Source of the DNA: Isoetes taiwanensis
Taxonomy: Eukaryota; Streptophyta; Lycopodiopsida; Isoetales; Isoetaceae
Assembly (NCBI GenBank): GCA_021234155.1
Contig: JAJEKV010000031.1
Span: 6,338,748 to 6,402,747, forward strand
DNA length: 64,000 nucleotides
Direction: 5' to 3'
Numbering within the stretch: position 1 is the first letter of the stretch; each line of letters begins with the position of its first letter. A program made the position numbers and the translations under genes. The notes under the pieces were generated by a model that was not told the DNA's origin, did no database searches, and worked only from the letters and a program-made list of their open reading frames with translations. Below are positions 34,801 to 46,309 of this stretch, piece after piece.

Positions 34801-35951
34801 GGGACCAAGTTCCGCGGGCCAGAAGACCAAAACCTCCAAGAAGCCAAAGTAGCTCACTTCCATCACACTCGAATAATTGGCCTAGGATGTGGGATGCGAT
34901 ACCGTCGTGGAGGGCGTGAGAGTTTTTTCTTTGCAAAACCCACCTTGTAACTTGCTCCCTAGGGTAATTTCGCCATTCCGACGATTTGGCAGGGTCGATT
35001 TGCCATTCCGAGCCTCCCGCGTCTCAACGACAAGACACTGCGGTTTCTACAAGGCCACCTCAGACGCCTCTGCTTTGACACAAGTTCTCCCTGACCGACT
35101 GAATCTTTTGGGCCTTCCCCAAGAGGGGCCCCCGAACGGAGGATCCAACGGCCGGATAGGGGAACCGGCCCCGAGGGTGGTCATTAGCTTTTCAGAATCA
35201 TTTAGCTTCCAGAAGGGCTGCCTTTCGAACTTTTTGGATCCCCGCCTTCTTGGGGTCCCGACTCTCCCTCTTGTGAGGGGATCGCCGCAAAGGTCCCGCC
35301 TCGCTTGACTTGGGGAAGGGTGCCAGCTCTGCTCCCACAAACCCGCTGCCCCGACCGCTCTAATGCTAACCCTTTGACCTAGACCTTCTCCTCAAAATTT
35401 AGAAAATTGGGCTGTGTGGCCGAAATGGATTAGGATTCCAAAATGGCAAAAATCAGAATTTATTTTCGCACAATGCATTAATTGCGAATTTATGAATGTC
35501 TTGCCACACCCAAAAGCCCCGACTTCTACTTCTACTTGCCACATCGGGAGGAGGACAGCCCAAACTCCGCTCCGCCGGGCCTCCTCTTGTTCAGATTTGG
35601 CCCTGCAGAATTTCCTCTCCCCAAGCCAGTCCTGCGTGCAACAGACTGTCTCCCCAAAACGCAAAACCCTTCTAGAACCCGCAACCCATAGGGTTTACGC
35701 TTTGGAGGCCCTCTCCTGTCGATTCAAAGCGGACCTTTGGCGCCGCGGACTTGACGGGGAGGGGGTGTTGACGCCAGAGCACGGACCCTAAAATCCCCCC
35801 TGAAGGCTCGCTGCCCTCGAATTTCCTCTCCCCAAGGCCCCTGGGACGGACGGGCGCCTCCCCCCTCCCAGAGTCGATTTGGCTCGCCAATGGACTCAGA
35901 ACGCCGACTTTGCCCCTCGGGACCAAGTTCCCGTGGACCGTAAGACCACCA
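19883..35951. repeat. Tandem array of about 1.1-kb satellite units (14.5 copies)
   Basis: The word GCTAACCCTTTGACCTAGAC (one base varies) marks units at 19883, 20978, 22084, 23190, 24287, 25442, 26553, 27649, 28766, 29856, 30958, 32072, 33173, 34272 and 35365. The mean period is 1,106 bp (range 1,090-1,155). The last unit stops at about 35,951. Units are GC-rich and read as blocks nearly identical between copies, separated by hypervariable 1-5 base sites. Each holds a purine run followed by TGTTGACGCC and a CACATCGGGAGGAGGACAGG block. Open frames exist but shift between copies, so I do not call genes. I recognise no rRNA, tRNA or known satellite. Confidence 0.95.
24780..25439. repeat. Divergent mosaic part of satellite unit 5
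   Basis: This part of the 1,155-bp fifth unit departs from the consensus. It carries ATGCCATCCATGTCAAATAG and CAAGGTCAACCCGCAGTACA, otherwise seen only in the degenerate unit at 19.69-19.88 kb, mixed with standard blocks such as AGAAGGGCTGCCTC. It looks like a recombinant or gene-conversion product between array and edge unit, or an older unit form. Confidence 0.75.
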
Positions 35952-35984
35952 TGTTCACCCAACTAAGAAATGTGTTTTAAACGT

Positions 35985-36080
35985 CATTTGCACCTAATGT
36001 CAGCATGCGGACGTCAATACGTCGCATGCGACGTATTTGGTTATAGCGACGTGGTTTAACTATTTTTATTTTTGTTGTGT
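35985..36080. repeat. Internal CACTA-like end module 2 with 22-bp palindrome
   Basis: Directly after the array: GCATGCGGACGTC, then a perfect 22-bp palindrome at 36,016-36,037 centred on GCATGC (core CGTCGCATGCGACG), then GGTTATAGCGACG, an AT spacer and TTTTTGTTGTG ending at about 36,079. The last word is the inverted CACAACAA terminus, so this reads as the right end of another CACTA copy. I could not find its left end. Confidence 0.6.
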
Positions 36081-36084
36081 ACAT

Positions 36085-36940
36085 GTTTGATACTGGGGCA
36101 TGTTTGAGCCTAGACAATGCTTGAGCCTAAGAGGCTTGTTTGAACCTAGGTAGCATGTTCGACCCTAAGGGAAATGCAACGCCTACACGTTCAACGTCTA
36201 TAGGCTCCTCATGCTTCACTCTATGTATTTGGACTTGTTCACCCTACAAAATACCATTATTATTATCTGTTTGAAAGGTAGAGCAAAGGATCCACAACCG
36301 TAAAGCTAGTGGATAGCATCAAATTAAGCAATGATCGTGTTAACTTGGTGGTGGCACCGGTTTAAGGTTAGAGAAAATCTAAGTAACTAAGATACCATTG
36401 AAGACTCTTTTTGCATGTTCTAGTCTAGAGGCAATGCTTGAGCCTATGTGGCTTCTTTTGAGCCCATGTTCCAAAATGCTCTTTATTCCTCCGATATAAT
36501 GTATACCAAAAAGGGGGAGGGGGGAGAAAAAGAATTGAATTGAATGGGTTTTTATTGCACACGAAGACCAATAGACATAGCCTATCAGAAGGATTGCACT
36601 GAGGATGTGCATAATATTTGACATATAGAATTTAATGATCGTCTCCTCTAGGTGCTAACTAGGAGTCGCCATTGTTAGCATTGCCAACATTTGTATTAAA
36701 ATGCCCGGAAGTACATCCGTATTTTCGTGGAATTGCTCGGTGTAAGATGCCGCATGAGAGCCGGTGGTCCAACCTCTTGATGCTCGCTTTTCCCAAGTGA
36801 GTTTGAATGCCTTGATCTGCCAGAGGGCTCTTCGACGTTATTGACTCCTCTAGCACAACACCTTGGAATATTGGGGCCCCTGTAGTTTGTATGATAAACC
36901 ACCATGTTGGGTCTTGTCGATCGGTAAAAAAAAAATCTGG
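36085..36940. other. No gene recognised
   Basis: Short repeats of the word TTGAGCCTA(G/A) at 36,100-36,150 and again near 36,440. Minus-strand frames at 36,659-36,944 could be the 3-prime end of the transposase gene, but I see no motif. Confidence 0.35.
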
Positions 36941-36949
36941 TCAAAGAAG

Positions 36950-39900
36950 CCGGACGGAGATTGATATTGATGGTCTAAATTTTGAAGTGGATATGTGTAT
37001 GTGTGTACTGCTCACACTTGTCCGAAGGACAAGCGCCTCACTACCGTGGTACATCTTGCTAGAGTTGACAAATAAAAAAGCCACTTGTTCTATCATACTT
37101 TACCGTGTGGCCCGGCCCCCTTAATTGAAGGTCAAACCAATCGACATCGAATATGAAGGTCTTAAAATTGCCACCAACATCCACCTCCATTATAGTCTTT
37201 AACCTCCCACCCAATCACGGTGGCTTCCGACGACGATTACGATCGGCAACACTTGATTGAAACTCCATCGTGAATGATGCCATGACTCAAGAGCCACAAG
37301 TCTTCCCGTATGTCAAGAGAACTCACACGATAGTGGGTCCCATGCCACCATATCGAGGAGTAAGATATATACCGTCAAAAGCACCATTAATGTCAATAGA
37401 TACAATAACATCAAAAGAAAATACTCGATTTCGACATCAACATAATTTGTTGCAACTACCTTTTCATGACACCTTGTGCGTATGCCCATTCCAGAGTGTA
37501 ATATACTCCCCTTGTGATATGCATCGGTCCAAAGCCCTGTAGTACCCATTCTCTTTCCATCTTGTCCGGCTAAGGGTTCATATCCATCGGGGTACGGCTC
37601 GCCTATTATGTCGTCTCCATTCATGCCTCTTCTCTTCCATTTCTTCCTTTATGCTCTCATAACGAGCAATCCATTTTGCCATTGGTGCCGAATTGTAAAG
37701 AAGAAATTGATTAACCTTAATGATCATATCGGTGAAATGACTTCTCGATACCATTGCCTTCCCCGCCACTACCCCCACAATCTTCTCGCCCCTTCATCAC
37801 TCCATAAGCGAGGTGCATCCGATGTACCAAGGAAATATATTCTCATATAGAAAAGTGACTCTTTCGCAAAGCCATCCTCCTGCCATACTACCTTCGGGGA
37901 CGCGCTCTTTTGACGCACCATATATCCTTCAATACCTTCATAAACCTTTCCAAGAAAAACATCCATCCGCATGTACATGTTTGATCATGAGCTCCACTTC
38001 CTCAATAAGATGTACCAAAAGATGGGTTTGATCACAAGAAAGCTCAGAGGGAAACTCCTTCTCCAACAAGCAACATGCCTCTCCTATTTTCACTTTCATC
38101 TCTTCAATTTCGCCTTTTTTATAGTTTTTACACATCCACCTATGAGGTCCAAAACAAAAAACTTAGCCACAAATAAAATAGACGGGGGACCACTAAATCA
38201 ACATGGGTAACAACCTTATGACCTTTGATAGGGCACTTATTGCCTCCAATGGTCCCTTGTCTAAAACTCCCCTAAAGGTCAGGGGCATGAAGAACTGCAT
38301 GATCCAAACACCAAATATAAGTTATGGGTTACATTTTATAGTAGTGCATATATATGTGGACTTCAATTGCTTACATGCAAGAACTTATGCCACCATGGGA
38401 CTTTAAACCAAAATTTCCCCACTACTTGTGAATGCGGTTCGCAATGATTGCATGTAACCAGTTGGTGTTCTAAGGGCCCTTAAATCATCATAAATAGCTC
38501 GATGGTCAGCCCTAGCAATAACCCATTTTGCCGGAGGAAGTGGTTGCCCTTCACCTCGGATCCATGCCTCTTTCTTTGTATTACTTACCTTAAGGTCCAT
38601 CCTGGCATTTGTTGTGTCTTTTTGACCAAATACATGCTTCCATAAAGAGTTTCCCACGTTCTTGAAGATATGCATCGGGTCTAAAAGGTGTTGAATCAAT
38701 AGGTCGGTCCAATATGGTAGTCTATAAAAAAAGACTTCCTTTTCATATTGGCGAAAGACTTCCTCCTCCGCGCCGCTTCCTCGCCACCACCGTATAATTC
38801 CTCATCCTCACTGCCTCAGGTCCTGGCCACGACCTCCTCACCGTGTGCCCCCACGGATTTCCCTTGGATTTTCCCCTCTTCCTTCTTATCCCAACGCCAC
38901 CCCATTCTCGTATGGTAATTCTCGCTTGGTGGTTCTCAGATAGTCTACAAGTACACCGAATTGTGCACGCCGCTCAAGGGGTGCGTGAGCGGCAAATACT
39001 TCCCTAAAACCCTCGTGATACTACTTTCTTCAGATGCTTAGAGGACGGTGCTGCAACTTTTCCCCACATATCATGCAAGGGAAGTGCCCCCATGTCTTAA
39101 ACCCGTAACACTTAAGAAAACCCGTGAAAGTCATGCATAGTCCACAATAGTATACCTCTAAGATTAAAAACGCCATTTTTATGGGCATCGAGACCTGAAT
39201 ACACTGTGTTCCACAAAGGGAGTAACTCATCCACCAATTATTCTTAGGTACACATCTAAATTACTTGGTTTTTTCTTCCCAGGTATCAATAAAGTCATCA
39301 TAATGTGCCCACTCTTCATCAACAACCATGGGGGTATGTTGTAGTTCACTATCATCACTGGCCATGTAGACCATGCAATCGATTGTGTACCATATGGGTT
39401 TACGCCATCGGTGGCCAGCCCAAACGCACGCTACGTGGTTCTTTTCCAAAGTCGCCATGTCGCATCGACATGCTTCCAAGCTGCACTGTCGCTCGGGACT
39501 CGCATCACATCATCACTAGATGCATGTGTAGCCGTGAAGTCCATTAGGCTAGCCAATGTCTTGCAACGGAACATCAACTTTAACCTATAGAATAAATTAT
39601 AGGCAACATATAAGTACCGAAAATAAGTGAATTTACAACTATTTGTAAGAAGTGGTGATGCATATACCTTGGGATTATTGGAAAGTGTCGAATAACCTTC
39701 TGAGGTACCGTTTTTCCCTTTAGGTCATTCCCTCAGATCTCGGCTCATTACATACGAGACAATGAGTGGACTTCTCATGCTCTAGGGGATAGAAGATCAT
39801 ACAATCATTTGGACATGCATGTATGACTTTATAACCAAGGCCGGTCGCTTGAATCATTTTCTTTAACTTGAGATCCGGCTTCCAGGCATATTGTTCTTCT

Positions 39901-40340
39901 CCGAAGGATCTTCTCGTGCAATAACCCTCATGATCTAAGAGTGGTAAGATAAAAGATGGAGATGGTGGTAAGATAGAAAGACTTGATAAGTATGTCACCT
40001 CAATAGAGCGAGACACTTGCATTGCTCCACTTGAACTTGGTTTGAGATTGAGAATTAGCGTGCACGCCGACAAACGAGAGGTTCGAGACGCAGGAAATAA
40101 TCGCTTACGCTCGATAACAATAGGGTCATCGTCGCTGACGACCAATCCTCGAAGGGTATCCAACATCTTCTACCATATCCTCTTCACCACCATCCCCGAC
40201 ATCATCTAAATCAATATCGGGTAATTCTTGAAGAGCGTGCAACATATCGAAGCATCGGCTCGTCACGAAAGACTTCGCTTCTGGTTCGGCAATAGTTTCA
40301 TCCTCTTCATATTGATCGTGACGCAATATCTTCATATTGG
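36950..40340 (-). pseudogene. CACTA TNP2 transposase with DUF4218 and DUF4216 (interrupted)
   Basis: Blocks of the TNP2 family lie in order on the minus strand: LGYKVIHACPNDCMIFYPLE with CLVCNEPR (39,720-39,850); RFQRLFRCKTL and LATDGVNPYG, then YNIPPWLLMK and LLIPGKKKPSNLDVYL (about 39,240-39,600, in several frames); FKTWGHFPCMICGE (39,030-39,150); LLDPMHIFKNVGNSLWKHVF and TTNARMDLK (38,540-38,730); LDKGPLEAISALSKVIRLLP (38,215-38,290). DUF4218-like FPSELSCDQTHLLVHLIEEV follows (37,940-38,090), then FLLYNSAPMAKWIARYES (37,640-37,710) and DUF4216-like FKTFIFDVDWFDLQL (37,130-37,175). TNP2 supplies the DDE transposase of CACTA elements. Frame changes and stops suggest decay, although some may be introns. 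Confidence 0.85.
39720..40340 (-). pseudogene. TNP2 N-terminal part
   Basis: 40,126-40,335 reads as an acidic leader (LPDIDLDDVGDGGEEDMVED) and 39,720-40,166 continues into KPDLKLKKMIQATGLGYKVI and HACPNDC, the TNP2 zinc-binding-like signature, with a second cysteine pair CLVC. A frame change lies near 40,150. The middle of this stretch (about 39,930-40,060) has lost similarity to TNP2. Confidence 0.75.
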
Positions 40341-40539
40341 TGCGCCTGCTTGAAATTCACGACGATAGGTTTCCCTTTGCCTCGTAACTTAGAACTAATG
40401 GATCGGGATGGAGACCGCCCGAATGAGTTCATTAAACAGAGTAACGTGATTAACCATCATGTCAAATAATGTAATAAGTATAAAATACATACAACCATTT
40501 GTATAGACTCACGAATGACAAAAACATATATTAAAAAAA

Positions 40540-41330
40540 AAACCTCTTTATTCCTTTTTTAGTACAACAATACTATTGTTCCATCTCAAATGGGAGAGGT
40601 CTATCATAGCGATAGTTGATAAATAACTCATCTCCAATGTTTATGCTTTTAATAGCACACACCATGATATATCCGCTTTTACGATCTTGTAAAAAAAAAT
40701 CTTCCTCCCCCTCCTTGACACTCTAAAAATTCACAATTGCATCGCCACGGTTGTCAATAGAACTGTTGATGAACCCCGCAATATTGCCATGAACCCCTGG
40801 CCGACCATCAATAAACTTCAACTCCTCATCACATGCCCCCACAGCCTATCGACGCAAAGATTGGAATTCATTCCATAAATCCTCATACGCCAAGCATATT
40901 TAGTCAAAGTTTGCCAAGTTTTCCAATCGCATTCTGACCCCGCATATGGCATTAATGGAATGTGGGTATCTCGCTCCACTTCTATACGCGTCGTCGGAGA
41001 TAAGGCCAATCCAGCCTTTCGACAAATGCGGCTCCGCGATAATGATGTATCTTCCCCAATAAGCAAATTCTTGATCCATAGGGATAGGTAAGTCATCGCC
41101 ACAAGCCAAATGTCTTGCGGTGCCTAACAAAGGGTCGGACTAATCTTTGCAATTCTTTCAGAATTTCACGCCGGCAAAGAGGCCAAGCCGCTCTTGGGAA
41201 ATGTGCGACACATGCAATGTTCTCATGATTGTAGCCCTTCGTGTTCTTTTCACGCAGGGGAACACTTTCAGCGTTGAGCAACCCATCCACATTATTGATG
41301 AATCGGTTATCGCGCTCAGGTTTCATATGC
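40540..41330 (-). other. Unrecognised coding-like exons upstream of TNP2
   Basis: Minus-strand frames 41,093-41,326 (ERDNRFINNVDGLLNAESVP, AHFPRAAWPLCRREILKEL) and 40,818-41,102 (VERDTHIPLMPYAGSECDWK, TLTKYAWRMRIYGMN) have protein-like composition. They could be the 5-prime end of the TNP2 gene or a separate gene. No domain is recognised. Confidence 0.35.
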
Positions 41331-41705
41331 CTCTATGGACAACATTAAACCAAAATCCACATCTAGTTTGGAGGAGACATCAGCATCATCTACCTACATA
41401 TTTAGATATCATAAACATCTTGAATATATACTTGAATTGGGAGAGATACTTTTAAAAAAAAAAAAAAATAAATAATAATTGTATACCAACCCTCGATATC
41501 CATGACGAAAGCATCGATCCGGTGGGTTGTTCAAATGTACCAAATCTTATCGATGGTCTTCAACAACCGCTTCTAAGTCGCCTCTTCAAATTTCATACAT
41601 CTTTTACAATCGCAAACTATTTTGTCCCTCCTCGCCAATTACAAAAGGTAAGTACTATATACCGCACAATAGTTTGAACTACCGGATAGATACAATATAT
41701 GGTAA

Positions 41706-41747
41706 CCCTAAACCCTAAACCCTAAACCCTAAACCCTAAACCCTAAA
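41706..41747. repeat. Interstitial telomeric repeat (CCCTAAA)6
   Basis: Six perfect CCCTAAA units, the plant (Arabidopsis-type) telomere repeat, inside the CACTA and next to the 110-bp repeat family. It is too short to be a telomere; it may come from break repair or from a telo-box cluster. Confidence 0.95.
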
Positions 41748-41754
41748 TGGGATG

Positions 41755-42060
41755 GACGGATTTGGCCTATTACACGAAGTCCTCTCCACTCAAGGTGAAG
41801 CCACCATGCCCTTTCCCCGAAAGTAACCCCCTTATATAAGTTTCAATTTCAATAAAGATCTTTTGGAGACGCCAGCTAGCCCCGATACATAGAGTCCCTC
41901 CACTCAAGGTGAAGTCGACATATGACCTTGACTACGCGACACCTCTCAATTTTGTAATCTACATTGTACTTAGTAAGGTATGAAGGTGAGTTTGGGCCCG
42001 CACACCCGGGTCCTCTCCACTCAAGGTGGAGGCGACCGTGTCCTTGACCAAAAACACTGC
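41755..42060. repeat. About 115-bp repeat family, three copies (copy set 2)
   Basis: CTCCACTCAAGGTG(G/A)AG motifs place GTGAAGCC/GTGGAGGC at 41,795, 41,909 and 42,026, each after GTCC(T/C)(C/T)TCCACT and before a (C/G)T(T/G)GAC step. Same family as 17,560-17,935. CTCCAC/GTGGAG can pair within each unit. Confidence 0.8.
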
Positions 42061-42364
42061 TTTTTTTACTACTGCAGATTACGCCCTCTCCTAGTTTATA
42101 TATGTCTAGGCTACTAAATACAAGAATCAAGAACTTACATGTGACGGTTCAAGATATCCTAAATTTCCTCCCGGTGGTAAGACAACATCAATCTGTCTCC
42201 CGCCATCTCCAAAGGCCGATCATGCCGATGACCATGGCGATCCATGTAGGGCAGCAACAAAGTATAAGATATGGTTAAAAAGAAGAACACCAAAGGCGCT
42301 TAGGGTCGGGAAGAGGAGCCGAAAAGAAAATAACAATGAATGCCGAAAAAAGTTGTTTATATAG

Positions 42365-42665
42365 AAATGTAACGTCGCGATGCGACGCGGACGCCGCCGG
42401 CGACGAGTGTCAACCCGCCACATGCCGTGTCACCTACTGACTTTGGCAAAGTACACCCGGGCAAGTACGCATGTACTGACGCGTGTCATACGTCAGACCA
42501 CGCCGCATGCGACGTATAGTCAACGGTCAAAAATCCAGGTCACATGCGACCGGCAAAGACACGCGGCGAAAGTAATGCATCGACGCGTCTTTTAGTTTCA
42601 GACAATGTCACATGACGCCGCATGCGACGCCCGACATTTGTCGTGACATTTGTCGTGACATTTGT
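42365..42665. repeat. Internal CACTA-like GC module 3
   Basis: CpG-dense sequence with GTCGCGATGCGACGCGGACG, GCCGCATGCGACGTATAGTC and GCCGCATGCGACGCCCGACA, then three GACATTTGTCGT units. It has the make-up of a CACTA subterminal region but no clear terminus. GACATTTG(T/C)CGT units recur at 42,812-42,842. Confidence 0.65.
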
Positions 42666-42669
42666 CTGT

Positions 42670-43600
42670 TATGAAATTTATGTATACCTATGTCGCTCGA
42701 AAGCAACCTAAAAATCGAGCAAGTTTTGTGTAACAACCTAAAATCTGCATACCTCAAAACACTTGAACATAGCTTGATTAGCTGCATCACAGAGCAAATT
42801 GCGTGACAGGTCTGACATTTGCCGTGACATTTGTCGTGACGATGCCAGGTGGGCGATGGCATTTTTTAGGCAAATTTTGATCGACGCTTTTGACACATGG
42901 GACATTAATGCCTTGGATTTGCAAGGAGTCGCCGGGGCGCTTCTCCCACTATGCTGGACACCAAGTTCCTCATTCAGATTGCATTTTGTTGCTTCTCTAA
43001 AGATGTTGGACTGAGGATATGGGAGTCCCACTTTTTGACTACCCAATCTTCTCGTTGTAGAAATTCTAGGGGTAAATCCATATGTCATTTCTAATTCCTT
43101 TTTTTTCTTTCTCTGATCAACCGTAAGCTAAATTATGAGCTCAAAAATTCGATCAACCATCTCCAACTCCATGTCCATCACTAAATTCATCCGCTTTTTC
43201 AAAAATACCCATAGCACAAATAGGCCTATATAAATTAAAACAAGCAATATTATTGTCATATCCTTATTCATCGTGGGCATTCATCTTCTTGATATCCATC
43301 CCCGATCATATTCATCTTCTTCATATTTTTTATCTTCAAATTCCATTTGAAAACCGATTTTGTAAATCTATATCATATCATATATCCAGCTTTTGTATTC
43401 TACATCATGCTTATATACATAAGGCAAAGCCTCAAAAATTCTCGATCAACCATAAGCTAAATTCGAGCTCAAAAATTTCGATCAACCAGAGCTAATCTGA
43501 GCTCAAAACTACCATATTATAGTTATATCAAAAGATAGAATTTAAGTTGCTTCAATACCAAATATCGACTCCAAACAAACAAAACTTTCTCAAAGGGTCA
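42670..43600. other. No gene recognised
   Basis: Apart from the second GACATTTGTCGT cluster at 42,812-42,842 there is only AT-rich sequence, with two copies of CTCGATCAACCATAAGCTAAATT-like words (around 43,115 and 43,440). Confidence 0.4.
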
Positions 43601-43609
43601 AGTTGCATC

Positions 43610-46240
43610 CTCGTGATCAACATCAGTAATTTCCAAAGACCAGCCAGAAGGATCCCTTCGCCACCGATGTAAAATTTTTACCTTGGATATCTCTCTCAAA
43701 CGAAACCACATCATTCACCCCAAAATTCTTTTTGCCTTGACAAATCTGCTCCACCTTTTGTGAAGACATAACTTTGGGAACTATCCCAATAACAAGATCT
43801 AAATTTCCACATGCATTGATTTTCATCTTTTTTTTTTTCCACAATTCCATCGCAAGGCAAATGTGCTTCTCGTTGATTTTTGAATGACGAAATGAAACAA
43901 AAAAATCCAACGCTAGAATCGCTTATCAAATCAAGTCCGCCCACTTGGTTGCACAAGCACGAAATGAAATGCCGGCCTCAAGGACTTTCTTATCTAACCA
44001 ATCTACACTATCTTGAGAGCCAACTAGATCCGCCACGTAAATATCCGGTGGAGTGTCTAGCATAATATCCTCTAGGTCAACTTTTGTGGCACGCATGGCT
44101 CAAGATCAAACGTGAATCCAAGCTCTCTTAAAAGATGACGCCGATCATTTTCTATACCCTTGCCAACCCCGATTGTTTGCACCTTGATTGTTTGCCCTAA
44201 ATCGCTTTTAAAACAATGGGAACATGAATTGAAGGAAAAAGTAGTACCATCCGTCAAGCTATCCGTGTACATATACCATGAAGATCGAGAAGAATAAATT
44301 GTGTTGAATTTTGTAAGCACGACATTGTGCTTACTACATATGGAACCATTTGTTCTCAATTACGTAAAGCCATCCTAAGAGGATGAAAAGAAGCGCCCCC
44401 GTGCTAAGGGCACACCGTCAACATTAGGTGGTTTAGAATTATTCTCGATGAAGCTCAATCCATTAGAAATGCTCACACTAAAAAGTTCATGTGCTTGTCG
44501 GGGCTTAAGGGCACAATGAAGATGGTGCCTTTCGAACATGCGACCTTCTACTACACACATATGTCACATAATGCCACATATACGAAAGTTCTAGAATGTT
44601 CTAGAAAGTTTTAAAAAGTTTTAAAATATAAGAGAATCTTGGATGAGCCTAAGGAATCCTTCTAGAAAATTCCGTAATGTTGTAGAAATGAATGTTGGCG
44701 AGAGAATACACTTATTTTCTTCCCAAAGCATTTTGCTAGATGACCAATTAAAATATTTTGGTTCAACCAACTCCACAATTCTCTTTGATTTTCGATGAAC
44801 AAACTTGTCCAAGAAGGCAAATGCCTCCACAACCTCGAATGGCCATAATGAAGAAATTAAAAAGACAGCTAAGAGATTTCTAAAAAAGCGCATGATTTTT
44901 GTCTGCCAGATGTTGTGACCGCTTTGATCATACAATCGATGCAAAGAAGAACCCATAAAAATCTTTGGCGCCAAACGGAACAAGTTCATGAGTCATGAAG
45001 CTTAAAACAACTGAAAGCATGGCGTTAAAAAACCGCACCAAAGGATCTGATTTTGGCATGTAGGAGCGTAAGAGAGGTCTGCTTTTTCTATTGGGTGTTC
45101 GTGAAGAACCCCCAAATGATGTCGACAAGCTCAACCGCCTTGTGATCCCTAAGCTCCGTGTCGAAGCCCATTTTCCTTTGCACCATGACATGCTCTCGCT
45201 TTGAAGACTTCCAAGGTAACAAACCGGCGCTTTAGATACTCTTATCGCATAGCAGCCGAGCTATGTTCCAATTCCACTTTCCATGTATGGATCTCCCAAA
45301 CAAGGCCATCAACAAAAGTGTAGCCACATAGTATCTCTTTTTCAAAATCCTCATCAATGGGGTTCGGCTTCATATGGAACTTGTGCAATTGAAACGCAAA
45401 TTCCTCCACCATCATATATCACAAAAATCATCCGTGACGCTTATGTGTAAAGTTGCAAGTTCAAGCATTGTCCGCCGATTCCAACCTTGATGTTGATCTT
45501 TCAACTTCCATAGTGCCATTAGAATTACTTGTATACCCAAAGATGAGATTTTAGATCATAACCTTCTTCCCCCAGTATTGACGTATCCATATGTGCTTCT
45601 TTGGTTTGTCGATATAGTTCCGCATAATATTTTTCAAGCTCTTGCAAGCTCTCAAAGCCCCCAAAACCATTTTTCCAGCTTCGGTTGCTCAAGAGTCTAG
45701 ATGAAGGAGGTAATTCAGACGCCGCAAAACCCACGCCGCTAAATGACCATTCTCTTTCACATCTAGAGATAAGATTACTTCCGTAAAGACTGATGAAGCC
45801 GCATTGATATGGACATCAATCACCAATAATCAATAAATCCTTTTTTTGCCGGGATGTTTCGTAATTAACGCTATGTTTCGTAATTCGCCATCGACCTAAA
45901 CCTAGAATCCGCCATTAGGACGCCGGGACAAGCGGTACCGCAAGTCATATTAAACACTATAATGCTTCTACGGACAAAAGGTAAAAGTGGGATTTTTCTT
46001 GTGTTCTTGCACAAATTTTAAGGCTTTATCCCGTTTCTTCTCTCAAAGAACAATGATTGACAACAAGCCTATTGTCAAGTTACCTTCAAGGATTGTAAAC
46101 TTGGAACAACTAGATTTTGACACGTAACAACGCCGGTTTATAATGAACAATTTATAGCGGTAGCATATCTATCGCGGATGATGCATGCGCAGCAACACGC
46201 TTTAAATGAAGCCGCAGGTTGGTCGCCAAAGTCTTTTTAG
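43610..46240 (-). other. Unrecognised coding-like zone in CACTA
   Basis: Minus-strand open stretches with protein-like composition: 45,525-45,734 (NGFGGFESLQELEKYYAELY), 44,072-44,359 (CSHCFKSDLGQTIKVQTIGV, then HLLRELGFTFDLEPC), about 43,920-44,050 (YVADLVGSQDSVDWLDKKVL) and 43,623-43,910 (NFGVNDVVSFERDIQGKNF). Several frames alternate, so introns or frameshifts are needed. No domain is recognised. The zone lies just inside the right CACTA end on the TNP2 strand, the 5-prime side of the element, and could be the TNPA-like gene or a captured host gene. Confidence 0.35.
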
Positions 46241-46309
46241 ACGTATCAATCGCATGTGCCTATTGAATTTGTAATCCTAAAACCATTAATCTTCGTGATA
46301 TAAAAAATA

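Noticed and set aside
19883-35951. Dozens of open frames of 60-260 codons inside the satellite array
   Set aside because: GC-rich units give open frames on both strands, and frames change between otherwise identical units because of small indels. No domain is visible.
41706-41747. A chromosome end
   Set aside because: Only 42 bp, and unrelated sequence continues on both sides.
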